64,000 bases of DNA from Neoceratodus forsteri. Lineage: Eukaryota > Chordata > Ceratodontiformes > Ceratodontidae. The notes under the pieces are model-generated. The model did not search any database, was not told the origin of the DNA, and worked only from the letters and a program-made list of their open reading frames with translations. The DNA lies in assembly GCA_016271365.2 (NCBI GenBank), contig CM057451.1:364767501-364831500 (forward strand). Reading direction: 5' to 3'. The translations under genes and the position numbers were made by a program. Below are positions 22,100 to 33,261 of the stretch, in pieces (the first letter of the stretch is position 1; every line of letters begins with the position of its first letter).

Positions 22100-24320
22100 G
22101 CAGCCATTTTAGGAAGCAGACAAGGCAGTTTTTTTGAAATTCGAATGCTGATTTTACATTTTTCAAATGCTTTGGAACTGCATTTAGATAACTTATATAA
22201 ATGTAGTTTTAGCATTAATGAATACTGCAGCCTTTCCTTTAGTCCACTATGAAGTCAGATTTTTGAATAGTTTGTTGTCAAAATGTTGTTTAGGTATCCT
22301 TTAAGGGTATGGATGGAGGAGATGTTTGCAAGTGACTTGTCACTATGGTATAGAACAAGGTCATCTTCAAAGAGAAGTGCCTCACAGGACAGACTCTCTG
22401 CAGGTAGTGCATTGCTAAATATGGAAGACATTAAAGAGCCAAGGACGGAGCCTTGGGTATCCCGGTAGAGATAGGCAGGGCAGGGGAGGATACAGCTCCA
22501 ATGGTAACTGACTTGGACCTGTCCTCAAAATAGCCCTGAAAACATGAGGAAGTCTCCGAGGAGTAACCAAGGCAGTGGAGAGTAGAGTGTAGGAGAGGGT
22601 GGTTGACTAGGTCAAATACCTTAGTCAGATCCACGAATACAGCACCTGTGGCCTTACCCAAATCCATGTTTCTGAGGACATGGTCAGTGAAATGGGCTAA
22701 GGCCAGTGTGGTGCTGTGGAGCTTGTGGAAACCATGCTGCTGGGGGCAAGGTGCTCAGAAAGCTGAAAGTGCACAATTCTCTCTAGTAGCTTGCTCAGGT
22801 GGGGGAGGAGGGAGATAGGCCTGTACTTATTGGTAGAAAGAGGACCACCTGCTTTAAAACTAGGAACAACATTAGCATGCTTCCAGGAATCAGGCATGGT
22901 GGATGTGGAGAGGGCAAGGTTGAAAGGGAAGGTGAGGGGATTAATGATTGCAGGAGAGATGAGCTTAAGGAAGGAGAGGAACAGCCCATCACTGCCAGGG
23001 CTACCCCTGGTAGGGAGGGACTTTAGGAGCTTGGAGGTAGTTTCTAGGCCTATGGCTGTAAAGTAGAAGGGGGCAGGAAGGGGGTGTGGCCAGCAGGAGG
23101 CAGTCTGCATGACTACTAGGGCTAGATTGTGACTGAGGGGGGGAGTCTACTGAGGTGTACAGAGAGGTCGGTAAATTTTTTGTTAAAGCTCTGTGCAATC
23201 TCAGTGGTGTCAGTCAGGGGGCCTGATGGGGAGGCGAGTTGAGTGACTTGGCTGTGAGTCTTCAAATTGAATAAGGACCGTGCTGAGGCCCCAAAATGCC
23301 ATGGATCATCAAGACTGTTCATTTGTAGGTTGAGGTAGAAGTTGCACTTTAGTGTTTTGGCCATTTGCTTGCAGGTGTTGCATAGGTGCCTGTAAGCATT
23401 CCAGAGTTGGGGGGAAGGGGATGCTTTGTAAACCTTCCACTGGCTGCCCCTCTCTTTCATTAGGGCCAGTAGGTCCTTGGATATCCAATGGGTGTATCCC
23501 CCCTCACCCTACAAGTGGTGAGTGGGAAGTGGAGGTCTTGTACCCGAAGCAGGGCATTGGTGAAGAAGCTAACTGCCAATGACACATTGTCAATGAGGTA
23601 AAGGGCAGACCATTTTAATGCTCTTACATCACTGAGAAGCCTGCTGGGGTCTGGGCAGTTAAAATTTCTGAAAGAGAGGTATTTGAGAGGAGGGCATTTA
23701 ATTTTGGTGGCCAGAATGTTGTAAGTAGGGGACCGGTCACTTATAGAATCTGACAGAACACCCACCTTAAGGACCATGTCCACTTGATTTGTGGCCACCC
23801 AGTCAAGTAGGGAGTGATTTAGTGAGCAGGCATTATGTCTGGTGGGGGCCAAGATGACTTGCTTGAGGTTTTGGGAATTTAGGAGATTAGCATGGTTGGG
23901 CTCCTGGGCACCTAGCCAGTTGAGGTTGAAATCTCCAACTAATACCGTGTCCCTGGTTGGAGTTGTTAGCCCTAGACTGTCCAGTAGGTTAGATAAGCCA
24001 GGGATACCTCTGGTCGGGGGGTTGTAGCAGCACCCCAGGTAGATTTCTTTAGAGGAGCTCAGGGTTAGCTCAACAAGAAGCCATTCACTGGGAGAGAGGG
24101 GATCGGAGTGGCTAACAATAGTGGCTGATCTATGTTCCTTCACATACAGAGCGACACTGCCACCCTTCTTTTTTCCACATTTGTCGAGGCGAATGAGGGC
24201 GAAGCCTGAAAGATGGCAGGAGATGTCGGAGTTATATGGTTTCAGCCACATAAGGAGATCCCTCTTACTGCAGGCCTCTATGACCAAAACATCAACAGCA
24301 TTTGCAAGACCTCCCTGTAC
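22100..24320 (-). pseudogene. L2-type LINE ORF2 (endonuclease and RT), minus strand
   Basis: On the minus strand 24287-23460 encodes an endonuclease with KKGGSVALYVKEH, YLGCCYNPP, TVLVGDFNLNWLG (the GDFN catalytic block) and LLDWVATN. The linker is at 23460-23122. The RT start is at 23110-22697, with GSPGSDGLFLSFLK and NKYRPISLLPHLSKLLERIV. 22667-22431 has GAVFVDLTKVFDLVNHPLL (first catalytic Asp). The FADD box is altered to FEDD in LLFEDDLVLYHSDKSL near 22360. The coding trace fades at about 22100, next to the foldback edge. Frame changes are frequent. It would have made an EN-RT protein; here it is dead. Confidence 0.83.
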
Positions 24321-24574
24321 AAGGCCTTAGAAGTAATTGTGAAGGCTTGGGAACAGTTTTCTAAGTATTTTTGAGTCCAACACCAAAAAATGGCATTTCA
24401 GATAGATAGCACAGGCCAAGCCATTCTCCTCTAATGCTTTGGACACCTGGTATAAAAGATTATTTAGGAAAGGGCTCTGATTCCCAAACCAAATTATAAC
24501 AGGAAAGGTAATAAAAACATTTGAGGAATGTAAGGTGTAATTTAGGTGGCAGAACAGTAATAGGTTCAAATGCA

Positions 24575-27500
24575 GGATTGAGGAAGTCCGGGTAGATGGT
24601 CACCTAGGGTCCAGTGACCACCATACAGTGTGGTTTAAGATAGATACAGCATCACAGGTGAGTCACACAAAGGCAAGGATCCTGGATTTCAGGAAGGTGG
24701 ATTTTGAAAGGAAGGCAAGGCAATCAAAGAAGCCCTAGTGAACAAGGAGACAGGAGGAGAAGTTGAGGGCAGTGGGCACACATAAAATGAGTCATAGTGG
24801 AGATGACAAATTGGTGCATTAGGCTGAGAAAGAAGGGAAAAAGAAGGAGCAAATCACTATGGTTCTCAAAGGAGGTGGCAGGAAAAGTTTAGTACAAAAA
24901 GGAGGCTTTCAGAAAATACAAGAAGTTACAGAGGGATGAGTATAGAGCAGTGTACCTAGAGAGGCAGAGAGAAGCAGGAAAGGCAGTAAGGAGCGCAAAG
25001 GTGAAGGCTGAGGAAAGATTAGTGCAGATGATAAAAAAAAGGAACAAGACTTTCTACAAGTACATCAGCGAAAGAAGGAAGGCCAGGGAGGATATGTAAG
25101 ATTCAGAGGGGAGGAAGGGCAGTGCGTGGAGGGGGACATGAATAAAGCACCGATATTGAATGAGCACTTCTGCTTGGTATTCACTGAGGAGAGGGAGGGA
25201 CAGGGACCATAAATGGACAAGAGACAAAGTGGAGGGAGGGAGGTAAACATCAGTCCATTTACAGAAGAGAGAATCCTGGAAGAATTCACAAAACTAAGGG
25301 TGGACAAAGCGATGGGACCAGATGGTATACAGCCCAGGATATTAAAGAAACTTAGAAAGGAGCTAGCAGCACCATTAGCAGCTCTGTTTAGTGAGTCGCT
25401 CAATATAGGGGTGGTTCCAGAGGAGTGGAGGTAGGCACATGTCCCTATTCACAACAGTGGTAGCATGTAGGAAGCAGGAAATTATAGGCCAGTCAGCCTC
25501 GCCTCAGTAGTGGGCAAGATTATGGAAGCGCTGCTTAAGGAAAGGATTGTGGAACACTTAGAAACCAGCAGAGCACAGGATCCAAGGCAGCATGGATTCA
25601 CAATAGGAAGATCATGTCAAACAAACCTGATAGACCTTTTTGACTGGGTGACGAATGAAGTGGATCAGGGGAATGGTGGATATCGCTTACTTAGATTTCA
25701 GTAAGGCCTTCAACACTGTTCCACACAGAAGGCTGGTAAACAAGTTGGGTAGCTTGTGGATGGGTCACAAAGTCGAGAAGTATGTTAGAAATTGGCTGAG
25801 GAACAGGAGGCAGAAGGTGGTAATAAATGGGATTAAATCCGAAGAAATGGGGGGTGTCCAGTGGGGTGCCTTGGGGATCAGTCCTGGGATCAGTCTTTTT
25901 CAATGTCTTCATTTCAGACATTTCAGAAGGGCTACAGGGGAAGGTATGCCTATTTACAGATGACACTAAGATCTGTAACAGGGTAGACACTCCAGGGGGG
26001 GTTGAAAGAATGAGGAAGGACCTAGGAAGATAGTCCAAAATGTGGCAATTAAAATTCAATGCATAGAAATGCAAAATCATGCACCTGGGGCACAGAAACC
26101 CTGTGATGATGTAACCGGTGGGTTACCCCAGGGGTCGGGTTGGTAGTATTTTTGTGTTATTAGCGCTGTGCAGTGCCTCCATATGTAACCCCCTACCTGG
26201 GACCTGGGTCGGGGAGAAAGCTGTTGCTCCGTATTTTGGCTAGGTTTGACTTCTAGTCAGGGGCACCCAAGTAACTCCGGACACAGGAAGCAATAACTGC
26301 AATGTCCAATACCAGAAGTTGGGATTCTAAAGTGTGGCTTTTATTCACATCCAGAAGAATAACAAAGCATAGATGGACCCCCACGGGGGCTATACTCCTG
26401 GTAATGCAGATTTATGGAGACCAGAACACATCCTCTACACTGAAACCCTCAGGTCTCGAAACACTCTGAGCACTCTGCCTTAACTCAACTCTTTTTTCGG
26501 TTTCCCTGGCTCGGCTCCATTGCCAGCCCTTTGGACACTTTCCATATAGCATGGAACATTTACTGGTGGCTCCCTAAACCACCTATGAGCACTTCTGGCT
26601 CCATAAGGGAATCTTCCTCATCAATCCCACGTCTGGGTACTTTTCTCAGGCACTGGCCAAGTACCTGAGAGAAAGCAACAGGTGTTCCAAAGCAAACCCG
26701 TAGAGGTGAATTTGGTTACTACTGATGGGGGGGGGGTCGGGGTCTCCCACCTCTCACTCCCATAATTCATACCTGGCCATTTCTCTGGACTGTAACCCTT
26801 CATCCTTAAAAACACTTTGCTGTGTAGATTCTCTTTAAATGTATGTCACATCCAGTCTACTGTTTTTCCATCCCATTTGTACTGAACTTGAACATGCTTA
26901 AAAAAGTGGCTGTGTCCATTACTCTAGACCCCACCACAGAGTTAAACAGTCCAATCCCCACATCTTCCAAACTGTACTTGGCTGTCTTTTCCTGACCCCA
27001 CAGTAACAGTCACTTTAGTTTCATCTTGCCTCAGGTGAAAACACATTGGCCCTGTAGCACAGCGAACTCACCCCTTGGTTGCAGATGCCCCACAGGCATT
27101 TTCTCTTACAAAGAAATCTCGTCCAGAACTTCTGGTGCCTCAGCACAGACTTAAACTCAGGCAGCTTCTTGTTTCCTTGCCGGACCAGGGGGTTTGCCCC
27201 TGGAAACAGGCTGATTCCTTCCCCCCATCCCCACAGGGATGGGGCCCTGAACCACTGAAAGCGGTCTCTACCACTTCACTTGGCTCTTCTTGTGTTCCTT
27301 TCCAGGTGAGACCACACACCTCTACAAAAAAAAATAGCTCTTTGACAGAGCTTAGAACTCTGAGGGCCTGCTTACAGCACAGCACCTCCTTCCTCTACTA
27401 CTGACTGCAACAGACTGACTTCAAATTCCCCAGTGTTCTACTCTAACCTCCAACTGCAACATTCCAGTGTGGCTTATACAGCTGCGACAGTTCTAAATGA

Positions 27501-28410
27501 TGTCATAGCTCCAGCTCAGCAGAGACTGAAAACAGAGCAAGACATAGTGAAATCCATTTAACTGGAGTTTCACTAGCTGCCTGTCCCTTCCTGCCTGCCA
27601 CTAGGTCTTACTAGGGTTCTAGTAACCCCAGGTACCAGGGGGGTTACAATGAGTTATAGGATGGGGGGTTACTAATGGTCACCAGGGGAGAAAGGGATTT
27701 AGGAACCATCATCTCAGGTGACCTAAAAAAGTGGCCAAACAATGTAAAAAGGCTGTGGGGAGGGCCAGTGGGATGTTAGGGTGCATAGGAAGGGGGATTA
27801 CTAGCAGAAGAAGGGAGGTGGTGATGCCACTGTACAAATCGCTGGTGAGGCCTCATCTGGAGTACAGAGTAGTTCTGGAGACCGCATCTTCGAAAAGATG
27901 TGGACGGGGTGGAGGCGGTCCAGAAAAGGGCAACTAGGATGGTAAGGGGCTTACACCAGAAGACATATGAGGAGAGACTGAAAGACCTCAATATGTATAC
28001 AGTGGAGGAGAGGTGGGAGTGGGGAAATATGATTGAAACCTTTGGATATCTTAAGGGCTTAAACAAAGTCCAGGTGGAGGACATCTTTCAGTATAGGAGA
28101 AGTACAAGGACAAGGGAGCATGATATGAGATTAGAGGGGGTCAGGATAAGGGGGAATGTGAGGAAAGGTTTCTTCACTGTAAAGGTGGTGGATGCTTGGA
28201 ATAGCCTACCCAGGAGGTGGTGGGAGCTAACACATTGGAAGGTTTCAAACATGCATGGGATAGGCATAAGGGAACCCTAGTGGTGGGAAAGAGGCGAAAG
28301 CCTATGACCAAGCAGGGTCAGCGGCCGCCAATGCAGGCAAGGATTATAGGCAGACTAGGTGGACTTAGCAGTCCTTATCTGCCATTCATTACTGTTACTA
28401 TGTTACTTTC
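24575..28410 (+). pseudogene. CR1-type LINE, 5'-truncated, split by a 1.54-kb insertion
   Basis: It starts in the endonuclease end (LGSSDHHTVWFKI, ILDFRKVDFERKA), typical of CR1. It continues through the linker and the RT block VDKAMGPDGIQPRILKKL (25213-25434), then GSSCQTNLIDLFDWVT-type sequence at 25510-25704 and AYLDFSKAFNTVPHRRLVN. The catalytic box is FTDD at 25953-25964 in place of FADD. After the insertion at 26110-27648 the ORF resumes with the C-terminal region (VAKQCKKAVGRASGMLGCIGRGI, TSRRREVVMPLYKSLVRPHLEY). The 3' end has the CR1 tail around CAGTCCTTATCTGCCATTCA near 28370-28405. Several frameshifts are present. Confidence 0.88.
26110..27648 (-). mobile_element. Solo-LTR-like insertion with 4-bp TSD inside the CR1
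   Basis: The segment starts TGTAACC and ends GGTTACA, the TG...CA termini of an LTR. It is flanked by ATGA at 26106-26109 and 27649-27652. Deleting it with one ATGA restores the CR1 frame (NPVMSYRMGGY). On the minus strand an AATAAAAGCC polyadenylation-like signal occurs near 26340, about 230 bases before the minus-strand end, as expected if the LTR is in minus orientation. No internal retroviral coding region is present, so it looks like a solo LTR. At 1.54 kb it is long; a DNA transposon with short inverted ends is the alternative. Confidence 0.65.
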
Positions 28411-28890
28411 AAATCAGAAACTATCTAATGTCCCACCTGACCAGTCCACACAAGCAGGTGTGTGTGGGGGGGGGTGAGTGATACAAAAGCTCTGTCACTA
28501 AGGCAATTATTTAGCACAATGGAACAAAAAGGTGCTATAACAAACATATACACATTTATACTCCAAAATAGGGGAAATCTCAACTGCATACCTCACAGAT
28601 AAATGTCAGGAGGAAGCTAACATACATCTTACCCCAAAAGAGTGAAGGGGGATCTGGGAAGGATCCTTTCCTACATCTTCCTCACTTTCTGGTTTGAATT
28701 TTCTCCACCCGCCCTCCCCCGCCCTGACACTCTTTAAATGCTCTTGTCTTCCCTCCTCATGTGCTGCCCACCTTCCTATTGGCATACACTTCGCTAACCT
28801 TAGACTTAAAGGGGCCTTCCAACCCTTGCTCCTTTCCAAGATACTAAGGGGAGCTCTGTAAAACCAACACCCAGAGTGCTCTTAAATTTC
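28411..28890. other. No gene or recognised repeat
   Basis: The stretch holds a short G run and a CT-rich patch near 28700-28760. It separates the CR1 3' end from the start of the next L2-type LINE and may contain that element's 5' untranslated region. Confidence 0.3.
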
Positions 28891-28894
28891 CAAA

Positions 28895-29770
28895 ATGCAT
28901 TCATTGTTGCTCGGTGCCAGTTGCTTCCTGGGTCTTTTCTTCAGCACTCTTAATCCAGGTGCTGTACCCTCGCACTTGGTTTCACCTACAAACCTTAGGT
29001 TGCAAGTACCTTGTACCACACCACTAATACTAGTACTACCACCTGATGCATCTGTAGTTGTGCAATCCCATTACTTCAGTAGCTCATCGTTTTTATACCT
29101 CAGGCCTCCTGCTCCCCATTATATGTCCTCTTCCCCTCCAAAGTTCTATTCTACCTACTCAGTCAGGGTGCATTTATATGCATCCATAGTACACCACCCG
29201 GACTGTCCATCATTACCCCCGTCTTTCTACAATAAGAGTGGTCAAATGCAGCTCTTTAGGTTGATGTTTAGTGCCCTGAAGAAAATCTTGCTGCTTCTCC
29301 TCCTTTGCTCAGGCAATATTGAAATTAATCCAGGGCCTATCCACCTCATCGCAGCGCCCTCAGACCTGGCTCAATAATAAGTTTTCTTCACTTAAATGCC
29401 TGCAGCCTATTAAGGAAATTTGATGCTATACAATCTTGGACTTCCCATACTAATCCTGATGTCATGGTGGTTACAGAAACCTGACTTAGACCCTCTACCT
29501 CAGACTATGAAATCAACATTCCCTCCTAAAATTTCTTCAGATCAGACAGACCCTCTAGAGAGGGAGGGATCGTAATCCATGTTCATGATACCTTCTGTGC
29601 CTCCTTAGTCGATGCTACCACCTTGCCTAAAGAATATCAGAGCCTGACTCTAAATATCCTACTTCCCTCCTCTTCATTCCTTACCATCATCGGGTGTTAC
29701 AGACCTCCCCTGGCGGGGCTTTAAGATACTAAACCACCTATGCAACACCTTGGACAAACTCTTCTGAAGG
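28895..29770 (+). pseudogene. L2-type LINE 5' coding region with 2A-like motif and endonuclease start
   Basis: The frame 28895-29377 starts at ATG 28895 and ends with LLLLLLCSGNIEINPGP; the eight residues NIEINPGP map to 29315-29338. This fits the 2A-like D/N-x-E-x-NPGP ribosome-skipping signature reported near the N-terminus of some CR1/L2-clade LINE proteins. A one-base shift near 29370 then leads into the endonuclease: HLNACSLLRKFDAIQSW, PDVMVVTET, and REGGIVIHVHDTF, with IIGCYRPP at about 29690-29710. The region is cut at about 29778 by the split-direct-repeat element, and the same LINE resumes at 33262. Stops occur at 29488, 29528 and 29724. Confidence 0.8.
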
Positions 29771-29778
29771 CATTATTT

Positions 29779-29879
29779 TGAAAGGCTTGCCTGTAGTTAT
29801 GTGGGAGAAGAGCTCCTCCCCCATAACCTACTTAAACTAACAGGTTACAGCCGCTCTGCTTAGAGTGAGTCACACTCGC
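29779..29879 (+). repeat. Split direct repeat A1
   Basis: Starts TGAAAGGCTTGCCTGTAGTT and ends AGTCACACTCGC; it is repeated as A2 at 32796-32896. It begins exactly at the interruption of the L2 endonuclease. Confidence 0.75.
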
Positions 29880-31618
29880 TTTGTCGGCGTGCAGCTGGTT
29901 GGCTCCCCCCCCCCCTTCCCGGTTGTGTTTGTTTTTTCCTTGCTCTGCACTTTCTCCCTCTCATTGTTGCCTTGCTTGTTCCACTTCTTCCCTGTTTTGT
30001 TTTCTCCCTCCCAAGCTCTGTACCTCCCTCCGTTGCTTCTTGCTTTTTTGGAGGTGCTTCTGTCTGCCAGCCACGCCTCAGTACTTTGCCACTTGCTCCT
30101 TCCATCGTTGCGTTGCTTCCTCTTAACTGGGTATTCAATATTTTATTTTACATGCATACTATTACTTAGGAAGGGAACGGCAACCGCATGTCTAAGACAG
30201 CGGATAAACCGTGGTACTTCAAAGGACACAATTTACATCAGCGGGGCAGAAATCACTGACCTTGTCCTACTTCAATGTGAGTTGCACTTCAATTCATTGG
30301 AGAATACCACGGCCCTTCCTGGCTTGTAGCGGGTCGCCGCTGCATCTGGCTCTGTCCATCGGCTTTCCTTGCTGGTGCTCCTGCCCCCTGGCTGGCGTCT
30401 TTTTCTCCCGTTGGTCCTGCATGCACCAGCTCATTCAGCTGCTCCTGATCCACCAGTTCACTATCCACTACAGAATGCTACAAACCACGAGGCGAAGGAA
30501 ATGACAAAAGCTGCAGCCGTAGCATGACCGGACGTTATGGTTACCACTTTCATGAACTAATGGAGTCCCTCTTACGCCTCCGTCAGCTGGGGCTATTCTG
30601 CTTGTTACTGCTGTTTTTATTCTCTGGCGTCACACCAAAATATAGACATTATAATCCATGCACAGGCCTGGTAAATGATAAACTCATCAGAACTGTATCC
30701 TTAACTGGGGCAGCATCCATAATTCTAAGAAAGGACCTAACTGTTTGCAGGCATCCCCTAGGCTTCATGCCTACTGTCCTTCAGGCATTTGTGTACCTCT
30801 CTGTGGCTGCAAGTGGACACTGCTGTTATCTTTAGGGAATTCCTTGTCTCTGCCACACCTGCACACATGTTCAGCTTCAGCCTCTGAGATGCCTACAGCA
30901 CTGAGCAGCCTTCCGTGGCAGTACCTATGGTCCTGCTAACCTTCATGGTGACTAGTTTGATTCTCTCCCTTTCCACCTGACCTACATGGGGTCTAGCCAT
31001 GTGGGGGCATCATCTAGCAAGCGTCCTTGCTCTGGCTGCCCAGCACAATACCTTGCAGTCTTGCTAACCTTTGTGGGGTTTAGCTGCCACTCTACTCATT
31101 CCACCAGCTGACCTACGTGTTGTCCAGCCACATATCCTACACCTCGTACAGGTCTAGCTTACATTCACTCCCCTTGGATGCTTCTACCAGGATCCTTCAA
31201 TTCGTTTTAATCTACTACCTCTCCCAATTCCTGCAGAATTTCAGACGAGCTCTATTGCATAGTGCCTGCCTTGCCCAACATCAGGTCCAGAGGTTTGTCT
31301 ACTTATTTACGCTATCTGCTAATACTACCTGCTTCACCCTTACAGGACCTAGAGGTTCATCAAAGACTGTCTCACCTATTCTATGACCTGCTTCATGCCT
31401 CAGGACCTGGAGGTCCATCTAACTTACGTCTACCTGTTCGCACTAAGATCTATTCTCAATTCACTTTACCGCTTCACCCACTCCGAACCGGAAATTCCTA
31501 CTGCTCCGTCCTCTCCAGATCGTGCAGCCTGCGCCTAGCTCCTGTGCTTCATTACAAGACCTTATGGATCGCTTCACCAATGCAACTTTTGATGCTTCGA
31601 ATTACTATGCTCGACTAT

Positions 31619-32128
31619 AAAAATGTTGTGGGTGCCGTATTGGTCCTTTTAAAAAACAGATCCAGAAACAAATGATTTGATACCTTTTATTGGACCAACA
31701 TGGATGTTACAGAAAAGAACAAAGTGCTTTAGCTTTCGAACCAACCAGGTCCTTCTTCAGAAGCTTTGTGGCAGTTTTTTCAAATATCCCATACTATTAA
31801 CACCAAATTATATAGAAAAGCAGAAATAATTCTCATTGGTTTAACATATACATTTAAAACATAATAGAAGATTACGTCAGAAGCTAATTAACACCAGTAT
31901 GCCTTAAACTGAGGAGCCTCAGAAGGAACAAGGTTATCAAGAATTCTCTACAGCCAGAGAGTTCTTGTCACATAAATTTTAAAATGTCTCAGTATGCCAA
32001 GAAAGCATTCTAGTAAGAAAAAAACCTTGGAGTGGCATTCTCTCTAATACATGTAAGATGAGCTTACAACTTACATTCCAATTGTCCTGGTATATTAAAG
32101 GACAGATAATGAGAGACAAAATCCTGAA
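31619..32128 (-). mobile_element. 510-bp insertion with perfect 12-bp TSD, Penelope-like 3' end suspected
   Basis: ATGCTCGACTAT occurs at 31607-31618 and 32129-32140, directly flanking the segment. On the minus strand the sequence reads GAAGGACCTGGTTGGTTCGA, AAGCTAAAGCACTTTGTTC, then TGTTGGTCCAATAAAAGGTATC. This motif is common near the 3' ends of vertebrate Penelope-like elements; that assignment is from memory. There is no coding capacity. The element sits inside the body of the split-direct-repeat element and is therefore younger. Confidence 0.7.
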
Positions 32129-32484
32129 ATGCTCGACTATGGATTCCAATCTTCTATCAGATTCTACCCTGGACAGGGATTTGGACTAGGAGTTCTCTGG
32201 AAGGATGTGCTGCCATCTTCACCAACACTCAAATATCAGTACTTTCATTTGGCTTTCCTGCTTGCACGGAACTAAGATTTACAACTTTGGATTTTGGATT
32301 AGCCGACAACTTAAATTGTTAATTTAGGATTACTCTCCTTTAGTATGCCCAGAAGGATGGGCAGGTCAGTAGCCATGGGTTCTCAGAGGTTTCTCCCCAA
32401 AGGGGGTTTTCCTGTCCTGCGTGCTACTGACCACACTCTCCAGAGTTGGAGGAGATAATCATACTGATATTCATTATTTCTTTT

Positions 32485-33257
32485 GGGGGGTCTCATTCTA
32501 CTCTACTAAGCATCCTTCCTATGGTGGGATACAGAGAAAGGACAAAGCATCAAGTCATAACAAGTTACTAATCAGCTCAAGCATCTAAGCACCTTGCATA
32601 CTATCCAGTTCACATGTACTATCATCACTGACTTGCTCATATCTATGCTGAAGTACCTAAGCACTAATCAATTCATACAACTAATACCTTGTCAGCATTA
32701 TCCTACTTACTGGTCTGGCCTCTGTATCCAAGCACAACCTACATTATTCAGCTACCATACGTAGCACAAGCACTGAGTTCTGAACCACACATAACTGAAA
32801 GGCTTTCCTGTAGTTATGCGGGGGAAGAATTCCTCACCCACAACCTACTTAAATGAACAGGCTACAGCCACTCTGCTTAGAGCGAGTCACACTCGCCCTC
32901 CATCCTCCCGTCCCACCTCCTCTTTCTCTGGCACTCTTATCCAACCGGGGGAGTCTCATCCTACTCTACTAAGTATCCTTTCTATGGTGGGATACAGAGA
33001 AAGACCAAAACATCAAGTCATAACAAGTTACTCATCAGCTCAAGCATCTAAGCACCTGGCATACTATCCAGTTCACAAGTACTATCATCACTGACTTGCT
33101 CATATCTATGCTGAAGTACCTGAGCACTAATCAAGTCATACAACTAATACCTTGTCAGCATTGTCCTACTTACTGGTCTGACCTCTGTATCCAAGCACAA
33201 CCTACATTATTCAGCTACCATACATAGCACAAGCACTGAGCTCTGAACCACACATAA
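32485..33257 (+). repeat. Split direct repeats B1, A2, B2
   Basis: B1 spans 32485-32795, A2 32796-32896 and B2 32947-33257. B1 and B2 share long identical runs, such as CAAGTCATAACAAGTTACT and TACCTTGTCAGCATT. A2 starts one base after B1 ends. A 50-base CT-rich linker (32897-32946) separates A2 from B2. The right end ACACATAAA meets the resumed L2 coding sequence at about 33258. Confidence 0.78.
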
Positions 33258-33261
33258 ATAA

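Larger units (their letters stand above)
29779..33257 (+). mobile_element. Split-direct-repeat (Ngaro-like), apparently non-autonomous element
   Basis: The ends carry the arrangement A1 - body - B1 A2 B2. A1 is 29779-29879 and A2 is 32796-32896, about 85-90 percent identical and starting TGAAAGGCTT. B1 is 32485-32795 and B2 is 32947-33257, about 95 percent identical. B1 and A2 abut directly. This topology is known from PAT/Ngaro-type tyrosine-recombinase retrotransposons, and there is no target duplication at the junctions with the host LINE. The 2.6-kb body has no recognisable RT, RNase H or recombinase, only pyrimidine-rich open frames, and carries a 510-bp insertion. Non-autonomous status is inferred. 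A chance tandem duplication within another repeat is less likely. Confidence 0.62.

Noticed and set aside
29865..30329. 154-residue open frame rich in Leu, Pro, Ser and Cys
   Set aside because: It is pyrimidine-rich, non-domain sequence in the body of the split-direct-repeat element; the composition alone keeps it open.
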